Of a stretch of 64,000 bases of DNA, positions 1 through 10,900 are shown one piece after another. Below the pieces are notes generated by a model that did not search any database, had not been told where the DNA came from, and was given only the letters and a program-made list of their open reading frames with translations. Source of the DNA: Daejeonella sp. (lineage in GTDB: Bacteria; Bacteroidota; Bacteroidia; Sphingobacteriales; Sphingobacteriaceae); NCBI RefSeq assembly GCF_030695525.1, contig NZ_JAUYSS010000058.1:1-64000 (forward strand), written 5' to 3'. How positions within the stretch are numbered: position 1 is the stretch's first letter; each line of letters opens with the position of its first letter. The translations under genes and the position numbers were made by a program.

Positions 1-1773
1 AAATTCATTATAACTTCCAACCAAAGGTGCTGTAAGATCGATCTTAAATACATTATCAAGTGAAGGAAGGCTATAAGCCATATTAGAGAATGAATAACTG
101 TTATATCCATATCCTTCTCCCCAGGCACCATCTTTCTGATCTACAACACGATTAATGAAGCGGTAATACTTTATCAGGGCACCTGTAAAGTATGGTTCCA
201 GATTTTCGGTTTCAGGTCCGTCTGCATAAACAGCAGCCATATTCATCAATGAGCCACCTAAAATCATAGCCAGCCAGTTTGATGTAGCGGCAGTTATATC
301 ATCATTATAAACATAGGTACGGTGCGCACCATCAACGATATTTGCCATGATTGCTTTTCGGATAATACTGCTTTCTTCAGGGCTCATCACATCATAGGTC
401 AGGTCATATGCCTCAGCAACGCGGTGTGCCCAACTGCCTGTACGGTGCTCACTAAAACGGCCCCGGTTTGTTTGCCACGGATGGGTCCAGTTTGGCCAGC
501 CGGCTAACTTAACCAAAACATCTTTAACATAAATACCGGCTTCCTTATCGCCATGAAAAGCATAAGCTCTGGCATTTGTACGAAGGGCTTCACCTGTATG
601 ATAAATTTTATTGCCCCAGGCATTCCAGGTTGGAAGCCAGTCCTCTTTTGGGAACTGATCAAGATCAAATATCAGGCTGTTAACCGGAATCTTTTCACGC
701 TGTTCCTTCGCATTCTTTAATATATTTTCATATACTTGACTAAACTCAGGTTGTTTAATTTTCAAATCCAGTTCTTTCTTCTTTTCAGCATCAAACAATA
801 AGCGGGGATGCTTTCCTGCCATATTCTGAGGGGCAATATGGATTGTAAATTCTGTAGTTGCCAGTTCCTTTAAACCATCCAAAGCCTTGATTTTCCCAAT
901 ATAAAGTCCTTCAGGAAAATTAAGCTTTAATGGCCTTGACGACCAATCAGAACCCGATTTGGTTAAATCGCCTTTAAAATATGCTTTAGACTGATCTGAA
1001 AATGAAACTATCTCAAGAGTCACATTTTTCGCATCCAGCGGCCATTTTCCGTTCAGAATGAAGTCATCTCCTGGAGCATAGTGTTTCTTTGGAATATACT
1101 GGGCATATTCAGGCAATTTATACATTTCCGGAGTATTGAAACGGAAAGCTGTTTCGCGGGCGGCGCTGAAGGCAATGTCATCAATTCCAAAATAGATCGG
1201 CATATCCGGATCTGCTGAAGGGAATTTAGTTATAAAGGCCAATGCATAAATCCTAACCTTATCTTTACCTGAGATCTTGGGATTCTCAGACACAAGATCA
1301 TTAAAGCTGACGCTAGCAGTTACCCACTTATTCCGTTCGGGATTATTGATGGTAAAATCTAGTTTTCCCAGGTCTCCTGCGGCAAACCTGACTTTATAAT
1401 ATTCGGAAGGTGTATTCGACTTTAAATAATACCTGAATTTAACACTCGCACCGGGTACCAGATACATGTCCAGTAGTTTCTGTGCACCTGCATAAGCATC
1501 TACATTAGTAAAGGCACGAACCGTTTGAACCACCGAAATATTAGGATCACCGGGTACTATTTCATTTGGTCGAAAATCCTGATTATAAGCGATATCCTGC
1601 CAATGAGGGTATGAAGCCCATGCTCCCAGCTCACGATCTTCAAAGTTTTCAGTATAAGTCCAGGGCTCAAGTATAACATTTGGGTTAGATGAGACCGGTG
1701 CAGCAAGCTGTGCACTGGCTAATGGTGCAGAAAAAATTGCAACAGCAGTGAATAGATAAAATAATTTCTTCAT
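1..1773 (-). CDS. Heparinase II/III-family polysaccharide lyase-like protein, 3' end cut off by window
   Basis: The first 591 residues are visible, starting at the ATG at 1773 and staying open to base 1. The protein begins with a Sec signal peptide (MKKLFYLFTAVAIFSAPLASA), has an N-terminal jelly-roll region to about residue 210, a linker, and an alpha/alpha-toroid region that starts near residue 330. The layout matches the two complete heparinase-like proteins of 1065-1070 residues elsewhere in the window, so roughly 450-500 residues should lie outside. Around residue 496 it has TSNWLAM, where the two complete homologues have an N-H pair (TNHIAV, SNHIGV); the histidine is a tryptophan here. 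It lies 147 bp behind the permease gene and is probably the last visible gene of the nag group. The lyase substrate cannot be read from sequence. Confidence 0.8.
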   Translation of the reverse strand, partial: MKKLFYLFTAVAIFSAPLASAQLAAPVSSNPNVILEPWTYTENFEDRELGAWASYPHWQDIAYNQDFRPNEIVPGDPNISVVQTVRAFTNVDAYAGAQKLLDMYLVPGASVKFRYYLKSNTPSEYYKVRFAAGDLGKLDFTINNPERNKWVTASVSFNDLVSENPKISGKDKVRIYALAFITKFPSADPDMPIYFGIDDIAFSAARETAFRFNTPEMYKLPEYAQYIPKKHYAPGDDFILNGKWPLDAKNVTLEIVSFSDQSKAYFKGDLTKSGSDWSSRPLKLNFPEGLYIGKIKALDGLKELATTEFTIHIAPQNMAGKHPRLLFDAEKKKELDLKIKQPEFSQVYENILKNAKEQREKIPVNSLIFDLDQFPKEDWLPTWNAWGNKIYHTGEALRTNARAYAFHGDKEAGIYVKDVLVKLAGWPNWTHPWQTNRGRFSEHRTGSWAHRVAEAYDLTYDVMSPEESSIIRKAIMANIVDGAHRTYVYNDDITAATSNWLAMILGGSLMNMAAVYADGPETENLEPYFTGALIKYYRFINRVVDQKDGAWGEGYGYNSYSFSNMAYSLPSLDNVFKIDLTAPLVGSYNEF

Positions 1774-1920
1774 TAATTAATAAATTATATAAAACAAAAT
1801 TTTATTCATAGAAATTTAAGAAGCCTAAGCTTTATAGAATATGTAAAGTACTGTCCAAAACAGACATTGACCGAAAACTGTTCAGCCGATTACAATCAGG
1901 CTTTTAGGTTTTTTCTCAAT

Positions 1921-3240
1921 TTATAGAGTCCATTTCCGTAAGCGATAACCTCTAAAGGCGTAGAAAACAAGGTAGGCATAGCAAGGGAATAGAACCCAAT
2001 ATGCACTACGGGCATCCCATATATCCACAAAATAACCGTAAATTAAAGGAAGAATGGCGTTACCTGCAAGCCCCATTACCATCAGAGAAGCACCGATCTT
2101 TGTAAATCTGCCTAGTCCGTCTAATGCGAGTGGCCATACACCAGCCCAAACCAATGAGTTGGCTAATCCCAGCATAACTACAAACCAGATGGAGATATCA
2201 GTAGTATGACCCAGGAAGGTAACCTCTTTCTTGACAAAGACAATAAGTAAGGTTAAAATAATTCCCAAAACTGTGCTAACCTTTAATGCGGTTAACTGTG
2301 AAAAAAACTTTGGAATGAAAAAGATCCCAACGAAGTAAGCACAAATCTGGGCAGTAAGTGTATAGGAAGGGAATACCTTTGCCTCAATTAAATTCAGGTT
2401 CATGGTTGCAGCATAGCTGATCACTGTATCAATGGAAATAACCTGAGTGCCCACATGAAGAAATATTGCTATTGCTCCCAGAATAAGATGAGGAAACTGG
2501 GTGATACTTGTTTTCGAAGAATTAGCCTGTGCCAGTTCATCACTTTCATGTTCCGTATCAATTTCAGGTAATGGAGAGTAACGGATAAATAATCCAATAA
2601 GAAACAAAAAAGTACCTACAATTGCATACGGTACGATCACCCTTTGAATCAACTCATGAAACACCACATCCCTTTCAGCCTGTGACAAATTCGCAACATT
2701 ATCCAGCATTGCACTATCTGTTGCCTTAAATATAACGGCTGCAAATAACAATGGCGCCAAAATACCGGCTCCCTTATTACAGATCCCCATAATACTAAAG
2801 CGTTGAGCAGCACGCTCTTTTGGTCCAAGTATGGTGATATATGGGTTCGCTGCAGTTTGAAGAAGGGCTAGTCCAGCACCTATTGAGAATAAACCAAGCA
2901 GAAACAATTCGTAGGTCATCGTAATTGCTGCAGGAACAAACAAGAATGCTCCGCAAGCCATGACCCAGAAACCAACCATCATTCCTTTCTTAAATCCCAC
3001 GTTCTTGAGCAGGTATGAGGCAGGTACAGAAAAAAGTAAATAAGAGATATAAAAAGCGAATGTTACCAAATAGGATTGAACGTGTGAAAGTTCAAATGAA
3101 ATCTTAAAATATGGAATTAATATTGCATTGATCCAGGAAGTAAAGCCAAACATGAAAAACATGAATGCAATGATCACCATGCCTGTGATGGTATCCCGCT
3201 GACTTAAAGATCCTACTGTGACTGTTTTGTTTATACTCAT
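1921..3240 (-). CDS. Sugar MFS permease, FucP/NagP type
   Basis: This 439-residue inner-membrane protein has about 12 hydrophobic segments. It carries signatures of the fucose/glucose/GlcNAc:H+ symporter branch of MFS: FGFTSWINAILIPYFK in the first segments and LLQTAANPYITILGP in the middle, matching the family's E-T-(A/S)-A-N-P-Y-(I/V) element. It sits 68 bp behind the nagB-like gene in the order nagA, nagB-like, permease, which in Bacteroidota and gammaproteobacteria is the usual setting of NagP, the non-PTS N-acetylglucosamine importer. The role in bringing GlcNAc or a related amino sugar into the cytoplasm is inferred from that context. No dedicated GlcNAc kinase was found in the window, so phosphorylation before NagA/NagB must be encoded elsewhere. 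Confidence 0.85.
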   Translation of the reverse strand: MSINKTVTVGSLSQRDTITGMVIIAFMFFMFGFTSWINAILIPYFKISFELSHVQSYLVTFAFYISYLLFSVPASYLLKNVGFKKGMMVGFWVMACGAFLFVPAAITMTYELFLLGLFSIGAGLALLQTAANPYITILGPKERAAQRFSIMGICNKGAGILAPLLFAAVIFKATDSAMLDNVANLSQAERDVVFHELIQRVIVPYAIVGTFLFLIGLFIRYSPLPEIDTEHESDELAQANSSKTSITQFPHLILGAIAIFLHVGTQVISIDTVISYAATMNLNLIEAKVFPSYTLTAQICAYFVGIFFIPKFFSQLTALKVSTVLGIILTLLIVFVKKEVTFLGHTTDISIWFVVMLGLANSLVWAGVWPLALDGLGRFTKIGASLMVMGLAGNAILPLIYGYFVDIWDARSAYWVLFPCYAYLVFYAFRGYRLRKWTL

Positions 3241-3308
3241 TTTTTTGGTTTTAATTTCCGGATTTGATGCCCAATTCTTAAATATAATATTTTAATAAAT
3301 TACCTTAA

Positions 3309-4061
3309 TTATAATTTGGAGGCACTGTCTTCATCAATAAATAAGATCGCATGATCATGTCTTCTTAGTATTGTGGAAGGGTATTTTTCACTGATTTCAC
3401 TATTTATTGTATGATCAATAGCATTTGCCTTAAACTTTCCGGGCACAATCGCGATTGCATAAGTTGATTTGAATAATGCAGGCATAGTAATAGTAAGAGC
3501 ATGCGTCGGAACCTCATCAATCGTGTTGAAACAGCCATCATTTACCTGTTGAACCCGGCAATCCTGATCAAGATCAACAACTTTAACAATCAATGGATCA
3601 TTAAAATCGGCAACATGCGGATCATTAAAAGCCAGGTGAGTGTTTTCACCTATACCCAGACAAACAATATCCGTTGGATATTGGATTAGGAGATCCGAAT
3701 ATCTCTTACATTCTTCCTGTGGATCCGTATTTCCATTCAGATAATTAACTGTACGGCAATTCACATGGCTAAACAGTCTATCTTTAAGGAAATTACCAAA
3801 ACCCTGTGGTGCATCCGGATGTAAACCAATATACTCATCCATATGGAAAGCATTGATTTTCCCCCATTCAATATCCTTTTTAAGCAATTCGGCCAGAAAT
3901 TCATTTTGTGAGGGAGCAGAAGCAAAAATAATATTCACCTGTTCCTTTGACTTTAGTATTTCAGCAATTCTGGCAGTCAATGTTTCTGCTGCTGCAGCAC
4001 CTAATTCCGGCCTTCCGGCATATATGTTTACTTGTAATTTATCCTTTTTAATCTCTCTCAT
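3309..4061 (-). CDS. nagB: Glucosamine-6-phosphate deaminase-like protein (NagB family)
   Basis: This cytosolic protein of 250 residues belongs to the NagB/6-phosphogluconolactonase fold. It has the catalytic FHMDEYIGL stretch (D75) and the active-site loop GIGENTHLAFNDP with H142. NagB converts glucosamine-6-phosphate to fructose-6-phosphate and ammonia. The family loop normally reads G-x-D/N-G-H; here the glycine before the catalytic histidine is T141, unlike the second NagB-type gene in this window, which keeps it. It is somewhat shorter than E. coli NagB (266 aa). The start is 12 bp behind the nagA stop, consistent with co-transcription. The GlcN6P activity is likely from context, but a related aminohexose phosphate is possible because of the substitution. 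Confidence 0.8.
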   Translation of the reverse strand: MREIKKDKLQVNIYAGRPELGAAAAETLTARIAEILKSKEQVNIIFASAPSQNEFLAELLKKDIEWGKINAFHMDEYIGLHPDAPQGFGNFLKDRLFSHVNCRTVNYLNGNTDPQEECKRYSDLLIQYPTDIVCLGIGENTHLAFNDPHVADFNDPLIVKVVDLDQDCRVQQVNDGCFNTIDEVPTHALTITMPALFKSTYAIAIVPGKFKANAIDHTINSEISEKYPSTILRRHDHAILFIDEDSASKL

Positions 4062-4073
4062 ATTGGTTTTGTA

Positions 4074-5261
4074 TTAATCTAATTTATTATAAATAATGCG
4101 TCCCTGCACAATGGTAGTACTAACATTGATGTTGGAATCAAAAATAACAATATCTGCATCTTTGCCACTGATCAGTGAACCTTTGCTTGCTCCAAGACCC
4201 AAAATATTCGCTGGAGTGAGTGAGGCCATTTTAACTGCTTCGAGGATAGGGACATCAGCCATATTTATCATATTTCGTACCAGTCGGTCGAAGGTAGCCA
4301 CGCTGCCGGCAAAGGAAGTACGATCAGGCAATTTCGCTACACCATCTTCAACAAGAACTTTGAGTCCGTTGTGCTTGCTGCCCAGGATACTATCTCCCGG
4401 TGGCATACCTGCAGCACGCATAGAATCTGTGATCAAGGCAATACGGTCAGGGCCTTTTATCTTATAAATCAGCTTTAACAATGGTGCAGGAAGATGAATA
4501 CCATCAGCTATGATCTCTACGTCCATCTCATCCAACAGGTAAGCCGTTTCAATCACGCCTGCATATCTGAAACAGTTTCTACGACTTACTCCTGACATGC
4601 AGGAATAAAAGTGGGTACCCAGAGTGAACCCTGCCTCAAATGCTTCAAGTGCCTCCTCGTAAATAGCATCGGTATGTGCCATTGCTACCAGAATTCCTTT
4701 TGAACGAAGATGGTTTGCAAATTCAATTGCACCTTTCAATTCAGGGGCAGCACTCCATCTTTTAATATCATTCGATCGCGACAAAATATCCATATATTCT
4801 TCAGGATCAGGGTTATGAATATATCGGGGATCCTGTGCTCCGCGCTGAGACATCGCAAAATAGGGCCCTTCAAGGTGCATACCCAAAAATTGGGCTCCCA
4901 TTTTATTATTTTTATCGGCTTTTTTGTATAAATCAAGTGTATTATACAATTCTTCCAGTTCACTGGTTAATGTAGTCGGCATCAGGCCGGTAGTTCCATA
5001 TCTGGCATGAGTCTCGGCAATCTTTAGGAAAGCTTCTTCCGATCCATCCATAAAATCGTGTCCCCCACCACCATGAACATGAATATCAATAAAGCCCGGA
5101 GAGATATAATTTCCCTGCGCATCTATTTCAACCGCACCGGGAACATCAATATTCCCTTCTGCAACCTCTTTTATTTTCCCATCTACAACCACAACTGTAC
5201 CACTGATGATACGATAAGGTGTTAATATTTTACCATTGTATATTTTAAGTTTGTTTTCCAT
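4074..5261 (-). CDS. nagA: N-acetylglucosamine-6-phosphate deacetylase
   Basis: This 395-residue cytosolic amidohydrolase removes the acetyl group from GlcNAc-6-phosphate to give GlcN6P for NagB. Visible elements are GFIDIHVHGGGG (H61, H63), HLEGPYF with E131, the metal ligands H196 (AMAHTDA) and H217 (GTHFYS), IADGIHLP near 251-258, and ITDSMRAAGMPPG with the catalytic D279. Length and motif order fit NagA. The C-terminus ends with the GKDADIVIFD and IVQGRIIYN elements usual in this superfamily. It is the first gene of a nagA, nagB-like, permease, heparinase-like order, 208 bp behind the transglutaminase-like gene. The metabolic role is well supported. Confidence 0.93.
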   Translation of the reverse strand: MENKLKIYNGKILTPYRIISGTVVVVDGKIKEVAEGNIDVPGAVEIDAQGNYISPGFIDIHVHGGGGHDFMDGSEEAFLKIAETHARYGTTGLMPTTLTSELEELYNTLDLYKKADKNNKMGAQFLGMHLEGPYFAMSQRGAQDPRYIHNPDPEEYMDILSRSNDIKRWSAAPELKGAIEFANHLRSKGILVAMAHTDAIYEEALEAFEAGFTLGTHFYSCMSGVSRRNCFRYAGVIETAYLLDEMDVEIIADGIHLPAPLLKLIYKIKGPDRIALITDSMRAAGMPPGDSILGSKHNGLKVLVEDGVAKLPDRTSFAGSVATFDRLVRNMINMADVPILEAVKMASLTPANILGLGASKGSLISGKDADIVIFDSNINVSTTIVQGRIIYNKLD

Positions 5262-5469
5262 AATTTAATTGTATTCTATAAAAACAGAGAATTTACCATC
5301 CCGGTAATTTTAGTAAAAAATATTTGAGTTTAACCCTCATCTCATAAATATTACCACTATTAATCCAAAAGAGAGGTATACTATATTTTAGGACTCCGGA
5401 AAGAAGAAATGTCCTACCCTAATTGAAAATAAATCCGAAATCACCAATTTCTAAAAACTCTAAAAAAAA

Positions 5470-7737
5470 TTATCCTGCTTTAGGGATGTAATTAATATTA
5501 ATTATACTCTTTGTACCGGAATTGCCCATAACATCGACCACGTAAATTTCAATCGAATTCAGCCCGGAAATCAGTTTAACCTTTGCTCCATTTACTTTAA
5601 TCGAACTTTTCACTCCATTTTGCACAATATTAAAATGATCAAAGCCCGGAGAATATGTTGCGAGATCAAACCGGATTTCCCCATCCTGTATATATTGTAC
5701 AGCAAAATCTACCTGAAACAAGCTACCATAAATATCTGAAGGTCTGCGTACATAATTCCGATGCTCCGGTGTTTCAGGAGTTTGTGAATCAGTCCATGCG
5801 TAATACCCATCCCATCCCCAATGGGTTCTTCCATGAGTTACCGGTAATGGAGATGTTTGGCTCAGCCAATTGCTCCGGGGTAGCCAACGAACTTCAGCAG
5901 TATTGTAAAATCCATAACCACCCGAATAACCTGGGTTTGCCTCATTAAATGTCACTTTCCACCAGACATAATCTTTGGTTATTTTACCTGAAAAGGCATT
6001 CCCTCCTGCTTCCATAGCAATAGGAAGATCATTAGGATCAATTCGGCTTGCACGACGATCCCTATCTTCAAATGACCATTTATCCCTGTCAATTATCTCC
6101 CCTCCGGGATAATAGGTTTTCAGAAATAAATCATGCAGTTCCAGAATATTTAAAGGGATTCCAGTTGTTTTGTCATAAAACATGGTATCAAAATTGGGAT
6201 CTGCCATGATCCACTTTTCATAATCCCGCGACCACACTTCAACCAGTTCATGACCTCCCCATATTGCATAATTTGTATTTACAATCCGGGCAGGAATCCC
6301 AAAGCTCTGGCAAGCCTGCGCGAAAACAATCGCATAATGAAGGCAGTTACCGCCTTTTTTAGATAAATTTCCCGGTGCAAGCGGGCCGCTGAGTATTTTA
6401 CTCGCGTCCCAGCTCAGCAAGTCTTCAAATTCTGAGTTTGGCAAAAACCAATCCCAATTTGCGGATGTCCATGCCCGCAGGCGCTTAATCTTTTCCCATT
6501 CTGTTGTTGCCCCTTCAACCACCTGATCAAGTTTAAATTGCTTCCTGAATTCCTGAAGCTCCGGTAAGGCGGGGTTCTCATGAACAAAATCAAATGAAGT
6601 CCTGATTAAGGGGTAATTCTTTACTTCAGATATAAAAATACTGCCGCTTGAGGAAGTTGTACGCCACTTACTTATTAAATCCAGTCCAAGAATTTTTGGT
6701 GTACTGTTTCCAGTACCCGGATCAATATTATACTCAAGTTGAACGAAACGATGATTCCCTTCTACTGGTATAGTTGAACCATCAAAATTCCGCCATGCAG
6801 TCCATTCTCCGGCTTCAGGCAGATGTGTATTTCCGCTTCTGATCCGCGTTTGCCATTTTGATCCTTCAGTATTTATGATGCGGGCTTTAATCACTGAAGA
6901 TTCCAAAATCACCGGAAAATACACCACGCCTCCTAAAGCATTATCGGCAAGATTAATTACCGGAGTTTGCAGCCAGGCTTTCTTTGCATAAGCCTGCATC
7001 TTTAGACGAATTGGATATTCTGCTAAATTAGATGAGCTACCGGCATACCTCCAGGTTTTTCCATTATCAATGCTCCGCTCACTATTTCCTGTAAATGATG
7101 TTGGCTGTCCAATGATATTACGAATAATCGAACTCAAAGCCATTGGAACCCTGAATTTTTCATTCTGATTGTGCACCCTGACATCGATCTGGTTTCTACC
7201 CATTTTTAAATAGGAAACCGGAATGGGTACTGAAGTCCAGAAATGCCGGAGTTCGTAAACTATTGGCTTATTTCCATTTACAATAAACTCAAGTTTTCCG
7301 CCGCTCATGGGTTCAGCCGGAACCATAGGATAAATGAGCATACTTATCCACGCATTCTTAGCAGGCAACACCGGTAATTCCAGAACCTTCCTGATGATAC
7401 GGCCTTTTGACAGCGTATCCCATGCTTCAGAACGTATAGAACCTAAGGTAACTGCATCATTTTCAATCAGTAGATTATCTTCAAGTACAATAGCATTGTC
7501 TTCCAGTTTTAGGTTCTGAGAAATTGATTGCGCCCATAACTCTGCAGCAGTCCAGGTTTCAACTTTAGATTTCAGGGTATCAGCTTTCATTTCTGACCCC
7601 AAATCAGATGGGCATAAAAATGAATTAAGAGACCTTATTTCAAAACGACTCTCAAGATCTGCAGAAAAACCATCTATTATTCCGGCAAGACTTGCAATTG
7701 AAATTAAGACAATTCTGAAAATGGGTTTTATGGTCAT
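5470..7737 (-). CDS. Secreted transglutaminase-like (papain-fold) protein
   Basis: A 755-residue protein with an N-terminal signal segment, long beta-rich regions (about 80-380) and a transglutaminase-like core at about 400-530. The Cys-His-Asp triad is visible: C465 in GGNCLHYA, H496 in GGHELVEVW and D513 in MADPNFD. Bacterial members of this fold are mostly proteases or amidases rather than cross-linking enzymes. It has the same architecture as the 756-residue protein at 32071-34341, so each PL-containing group in the window has one. The placement between a heparinase-like gene and nagA suggests that it acts on a peptide or amide substituent of the glycan or on a glycan-linked peptide; this is inference. 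The last residues form an Ig-like beta domain. Confidence 0.75.
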   Translation of the reverse strand: MTIKPIFRIVLISIASLAGIIDGFSADLESRFEIRSLNSFLCPSDLGSEMKADTLKSKVETWTAAELWAQSISQNLKLEDNAIVLEDNLLIENDAVTLGSIRSEAWDTLSKGRIIRKVLELPVLPAKNAWISMLIYPMVPAEPMSGGKLEFIVNGNKPIVYELRHFWTSVPIPVSYLKMGRNQIDVRVHNQNEKFRVPMALSSIIRNIIGQPTSFTGNSERSIDNGKTWRYAGSSSNLAEYPIRLKMQAYAKKAWLQTPVINLADNALGGVVYFPVILESSVIKARIINTEGSKWQTRIRSGNTHLPEAGEWTAWRNFDGSTIPVEGNHRFVQLEYNIDPGTGNSTPKILGLDLISKWRTTSSSGSIFISEVKNYPLIRTSFDFVHENPALPELQEFRKQFKLDQVVEGATTEWEKIKRLRAWTSANWDWFLPNSEFEDLLSWDASKILSGPLAPGNLSKKGGNCLHYAIVFAQACQSFGIPARIVNTNYAIWGGHELVEVWSRDYEKWIMADPNFDTMFYDKTTGIPLNILELHDLFLKTYYPGGEIIDRDKWSFEDRDRRASRIDPNDLPIAMEAGGNAFSGKITKDYVWWKVTFNEANPGYSGGYGFYNTAEVRWLPRSNWLSQTSPLPVTHGRTHWGWDGYYAWTDSQTPETPEHRNYVRRPSDIYGSLFQVDFAVQYIQDGEIRFDLATYSPGFDHFNIVQNGVKSSIKVNGAKVKLISGLNSIEIYVVDVMGNSGTKSIININYIPKAG

Positions 7738-7962
7738 AGTATAAATTCTTAATTTTTAACCACATAGTACGCATAGATCATACCTTTCAAAAGCCAATGA
7801 CAGCAATCAATTCTATGTTTCTATGTGGTTTAATTAACCCTAAATTGAGCTAAGGTTTTTAATTACCCACTAACAAAAATACCGGACCTCCATATTAGGA
7901 TGAAGATCCGGAAATTTAAAATTTCAGGGATGCAGTTTTCTGTTAAACAGAAAACAGAACCT

Positions 7963-10900
7963 TTATTTATTGATTTTCAATGCTACTGTTCCTGCCGGTA
8001 ATTTCACAGCTACAGTTTTAGCCACTGCATCAAAAGTCCAGTCTTTTATTGTCTGTCCGTTAACCTGAACAGAACCTGGTTTTCCGGATACCATAATTTT
8101 CAGTGAACAGCCTTTCCATGATTTGATTTCGGCATCTATACCTGATGAAACCAAAGCCAATGTACCTCTTGTGCCAACATCTGAACTTAAAGATAAACCG
8201 TTACCGGAGATCGAACTTCCTTCGTAGTAAATTTTCTGAAGAGCTCCTGATCTGTCATAGCTTGCAGTAAATCGTTTCGCATCAGTTGTAAAACCAGCAG
8301 CTACACCATTTTCTGTTCCGGTTCTGAAGAAACCAATGTCCGAACCATTGCTGTGTACCATTTTAGCACCAATCCATCCCGGAGCTTCTAGCTTTGTTGT
8401 TACCGGAGCAGCACCCGAAGCTGGTTTAGATTCAGGTAAAATAACTGCAAGGAAATTAACCTCGTTAAGATCAGGTTTACTTGCAAGATCAAGGAATGAC
8501 TCATAAAACACCTTTCCAACTCCTTTATCATAAATTTTTGAGGCATCAATCTCCGGACTAACTACATCCATAGTCAGCTTTGCATTAGGGCGATCGATGA
8601 CCATACGTCCTTTTTCATAAGTGATCGCAGTTGTATTATTCTCTCCCGGAGGGGCATGAAACAACCAATCGTAAACATGTCCTTTTGGTGATTTGCTTTT
8701 CACTTCATCAAACAAAAATATAGGTCCAGTCTTTGTGTAAAGTAAGGTACGTGAATACTCTTCAAGTTTACCTTTATAAACTGAACTCAGCTCACTTTCA
8801 ATTCCATCAGCATCTTTACCATTGAACAAATGCTGTACTCTTGGCCAATCGGTAAGGGCTTTGATACCATTATCGTAATGAGCAGGGGCCTGACTTTCAG
8901 GATCATGATCAACAAGCATTACGTTGTGTGCATTGGCCTGAACATGATAGCTCAAATATTCAAGGTTTGCATAATAGCCCAATGGACCGTATGCAGGATC
9001 AGTAAGCAAAGTTTCACCATTTTTCATGATCTGGAAACTTCCCTGGTCATAATGATAATGATTTGAGTTAGGCCCAACACGGGTACTCAAAACCATGGAT
9101 GCATCATCCCAGCCTGAACGCATCACCATACCTTGTGCTGAAAAGAATTTGGATGCAGGCAATGTTTCTCTTGATACCGGAGTAATATCATCCCTGTACC
9201 ATAAATAACTTAGATAACCGCCTTTTCCGGCTTCCCAGAAGGGCTTTACATAACTGTAAAGGAAAGGATTTTTTGTCCGGTTTACTAACCACCAGGAATG
9301 TATCTGTCCACCAAGATCAACTCTTGATCCTTTTGCACCACCACCATCTCCATAATCCTGCATCAAACCATTTGAATAGCTCGCCTGAATAAGATATTTG
9401 TAAAAATCTTTAAAACTGGTTGTTGTAGAATAATCCACTCCAAAATTACGCTCCAAAGCCGGGAGTAATTCACCCATATCCCTGCTTGCCATATTCATAT
9501 AGCCACTTTTTGGCTCACCATAACTTCCATCCTCGTAATACGTACGATCGATAAATGTTTTTGTTTTGGTCAGAATGCCTGAGATGTATGGTTCAAGATT
9601 TGGATTGGAAGGATCATCCCCGTAAATAGCGGTAGCAGCTAAACCCATACCACCAGCCAATACTGCAATGTGATTGGTTTGGTTAGACGGCATACGATTC
9701 ATTTCAACCATATCACGATGGAACATTTTTAATCCTTTTTCCATAATGGCGGTCCGTACAAATGCACGCTCAGATTCAGAAAGCAAGTCGTAAAGCATGT
9801 CATAACCGTAAGCTACAGGCTTGATTGTATATCCTACCGGATAGTAAGTCCAGAATTTACGTTCCAGCATCCAATCGGCATTCCATTTTTTGAAGGAGCA
9901 AAGTTTCAGTAATGCTTTTTTGGCTTGCTCACCAGCTGCACGATCGCCAGTGAAGATATATTGAAAACTTCCCTCTTCAATTACATTACCAAGTCTGGAA
10001 TTAGGGCTATTCCAAAGAGCATAAGAATTAAAACCAACAGAAGTTTTAGAATGTGGACCACCTACAAGGTTTTCGGCGGTTAAATCTACTCCCTCATTGA
10101 TTGCATCTACATCTACTTTCATAAAGTCTTTATGACTCAAAGCATTGTCAAGAATGCCTTTAGCAACCGGCGACTTTTCATTCGCAAGGCGGTTTTTGAT
10201 CTCATCAGCAGAGAAATATAGCCTTGGGTGACCATTTATTTGTTTTCCGGGCATCAGGAAACGTATGGCCCAGTTTACTACTCCACCCTGATTATCCTCG
10301 CCTTTCAGACGGATTTCCCATTGACCGCGGGCATCCTTTTCAGAAAGTTTATACATTGCTGTATTTGCCCATTCATTACCACTGCGGCTGAATGAAATAT
10401 TATCTTTAACAATTTTTCCTTTGCTATCTACCAATGTTCCCTTAACCTGCTGCAAGCTTAAATTTCCTTCGGGTGCAACTTTAAGGCTTATGTTATCCCC
10501 GTAGAAAAAGTGCTTATTCAAAATAGTTACATCAAACATATCCAGATTGGTAGATGCCGGAGAAGTGGCAATAAATTGTCTGTCGCGCTCACCATTGATG
10601 CTGAAATCATCCATCAGGATAGTGTAGGTGAACAAATAATTTACGATCGGATAAGTTCCTTTCAGGGTAATAACCTGAATATGCTCATTAGCTCCAAGGG
10701 ACTTTCCATCCAGCTTAAATGCTGAAATTGGCAGATCAAGTTCTAACCAGGAATTTGCCTTTGGATTGTTTATTTTGTGAAAGTAACGTCTGCCGTCAAA
10801 GGTTCCCAGAGATAGTTCAAGAGATTCTGCATTACGATCACTCTGGAAATATACAGCAGCTTTCACCCGTGTGTCTGAAATCGTATACAAATTTAAGCGT

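Noticed and set aside
4096-4467. A 123-codon plus-strand frame opposite nagA
   Set aside because: It is antisense to a well-conserved deacetylase gene; its residues reflect the nagA codons and show no domain.
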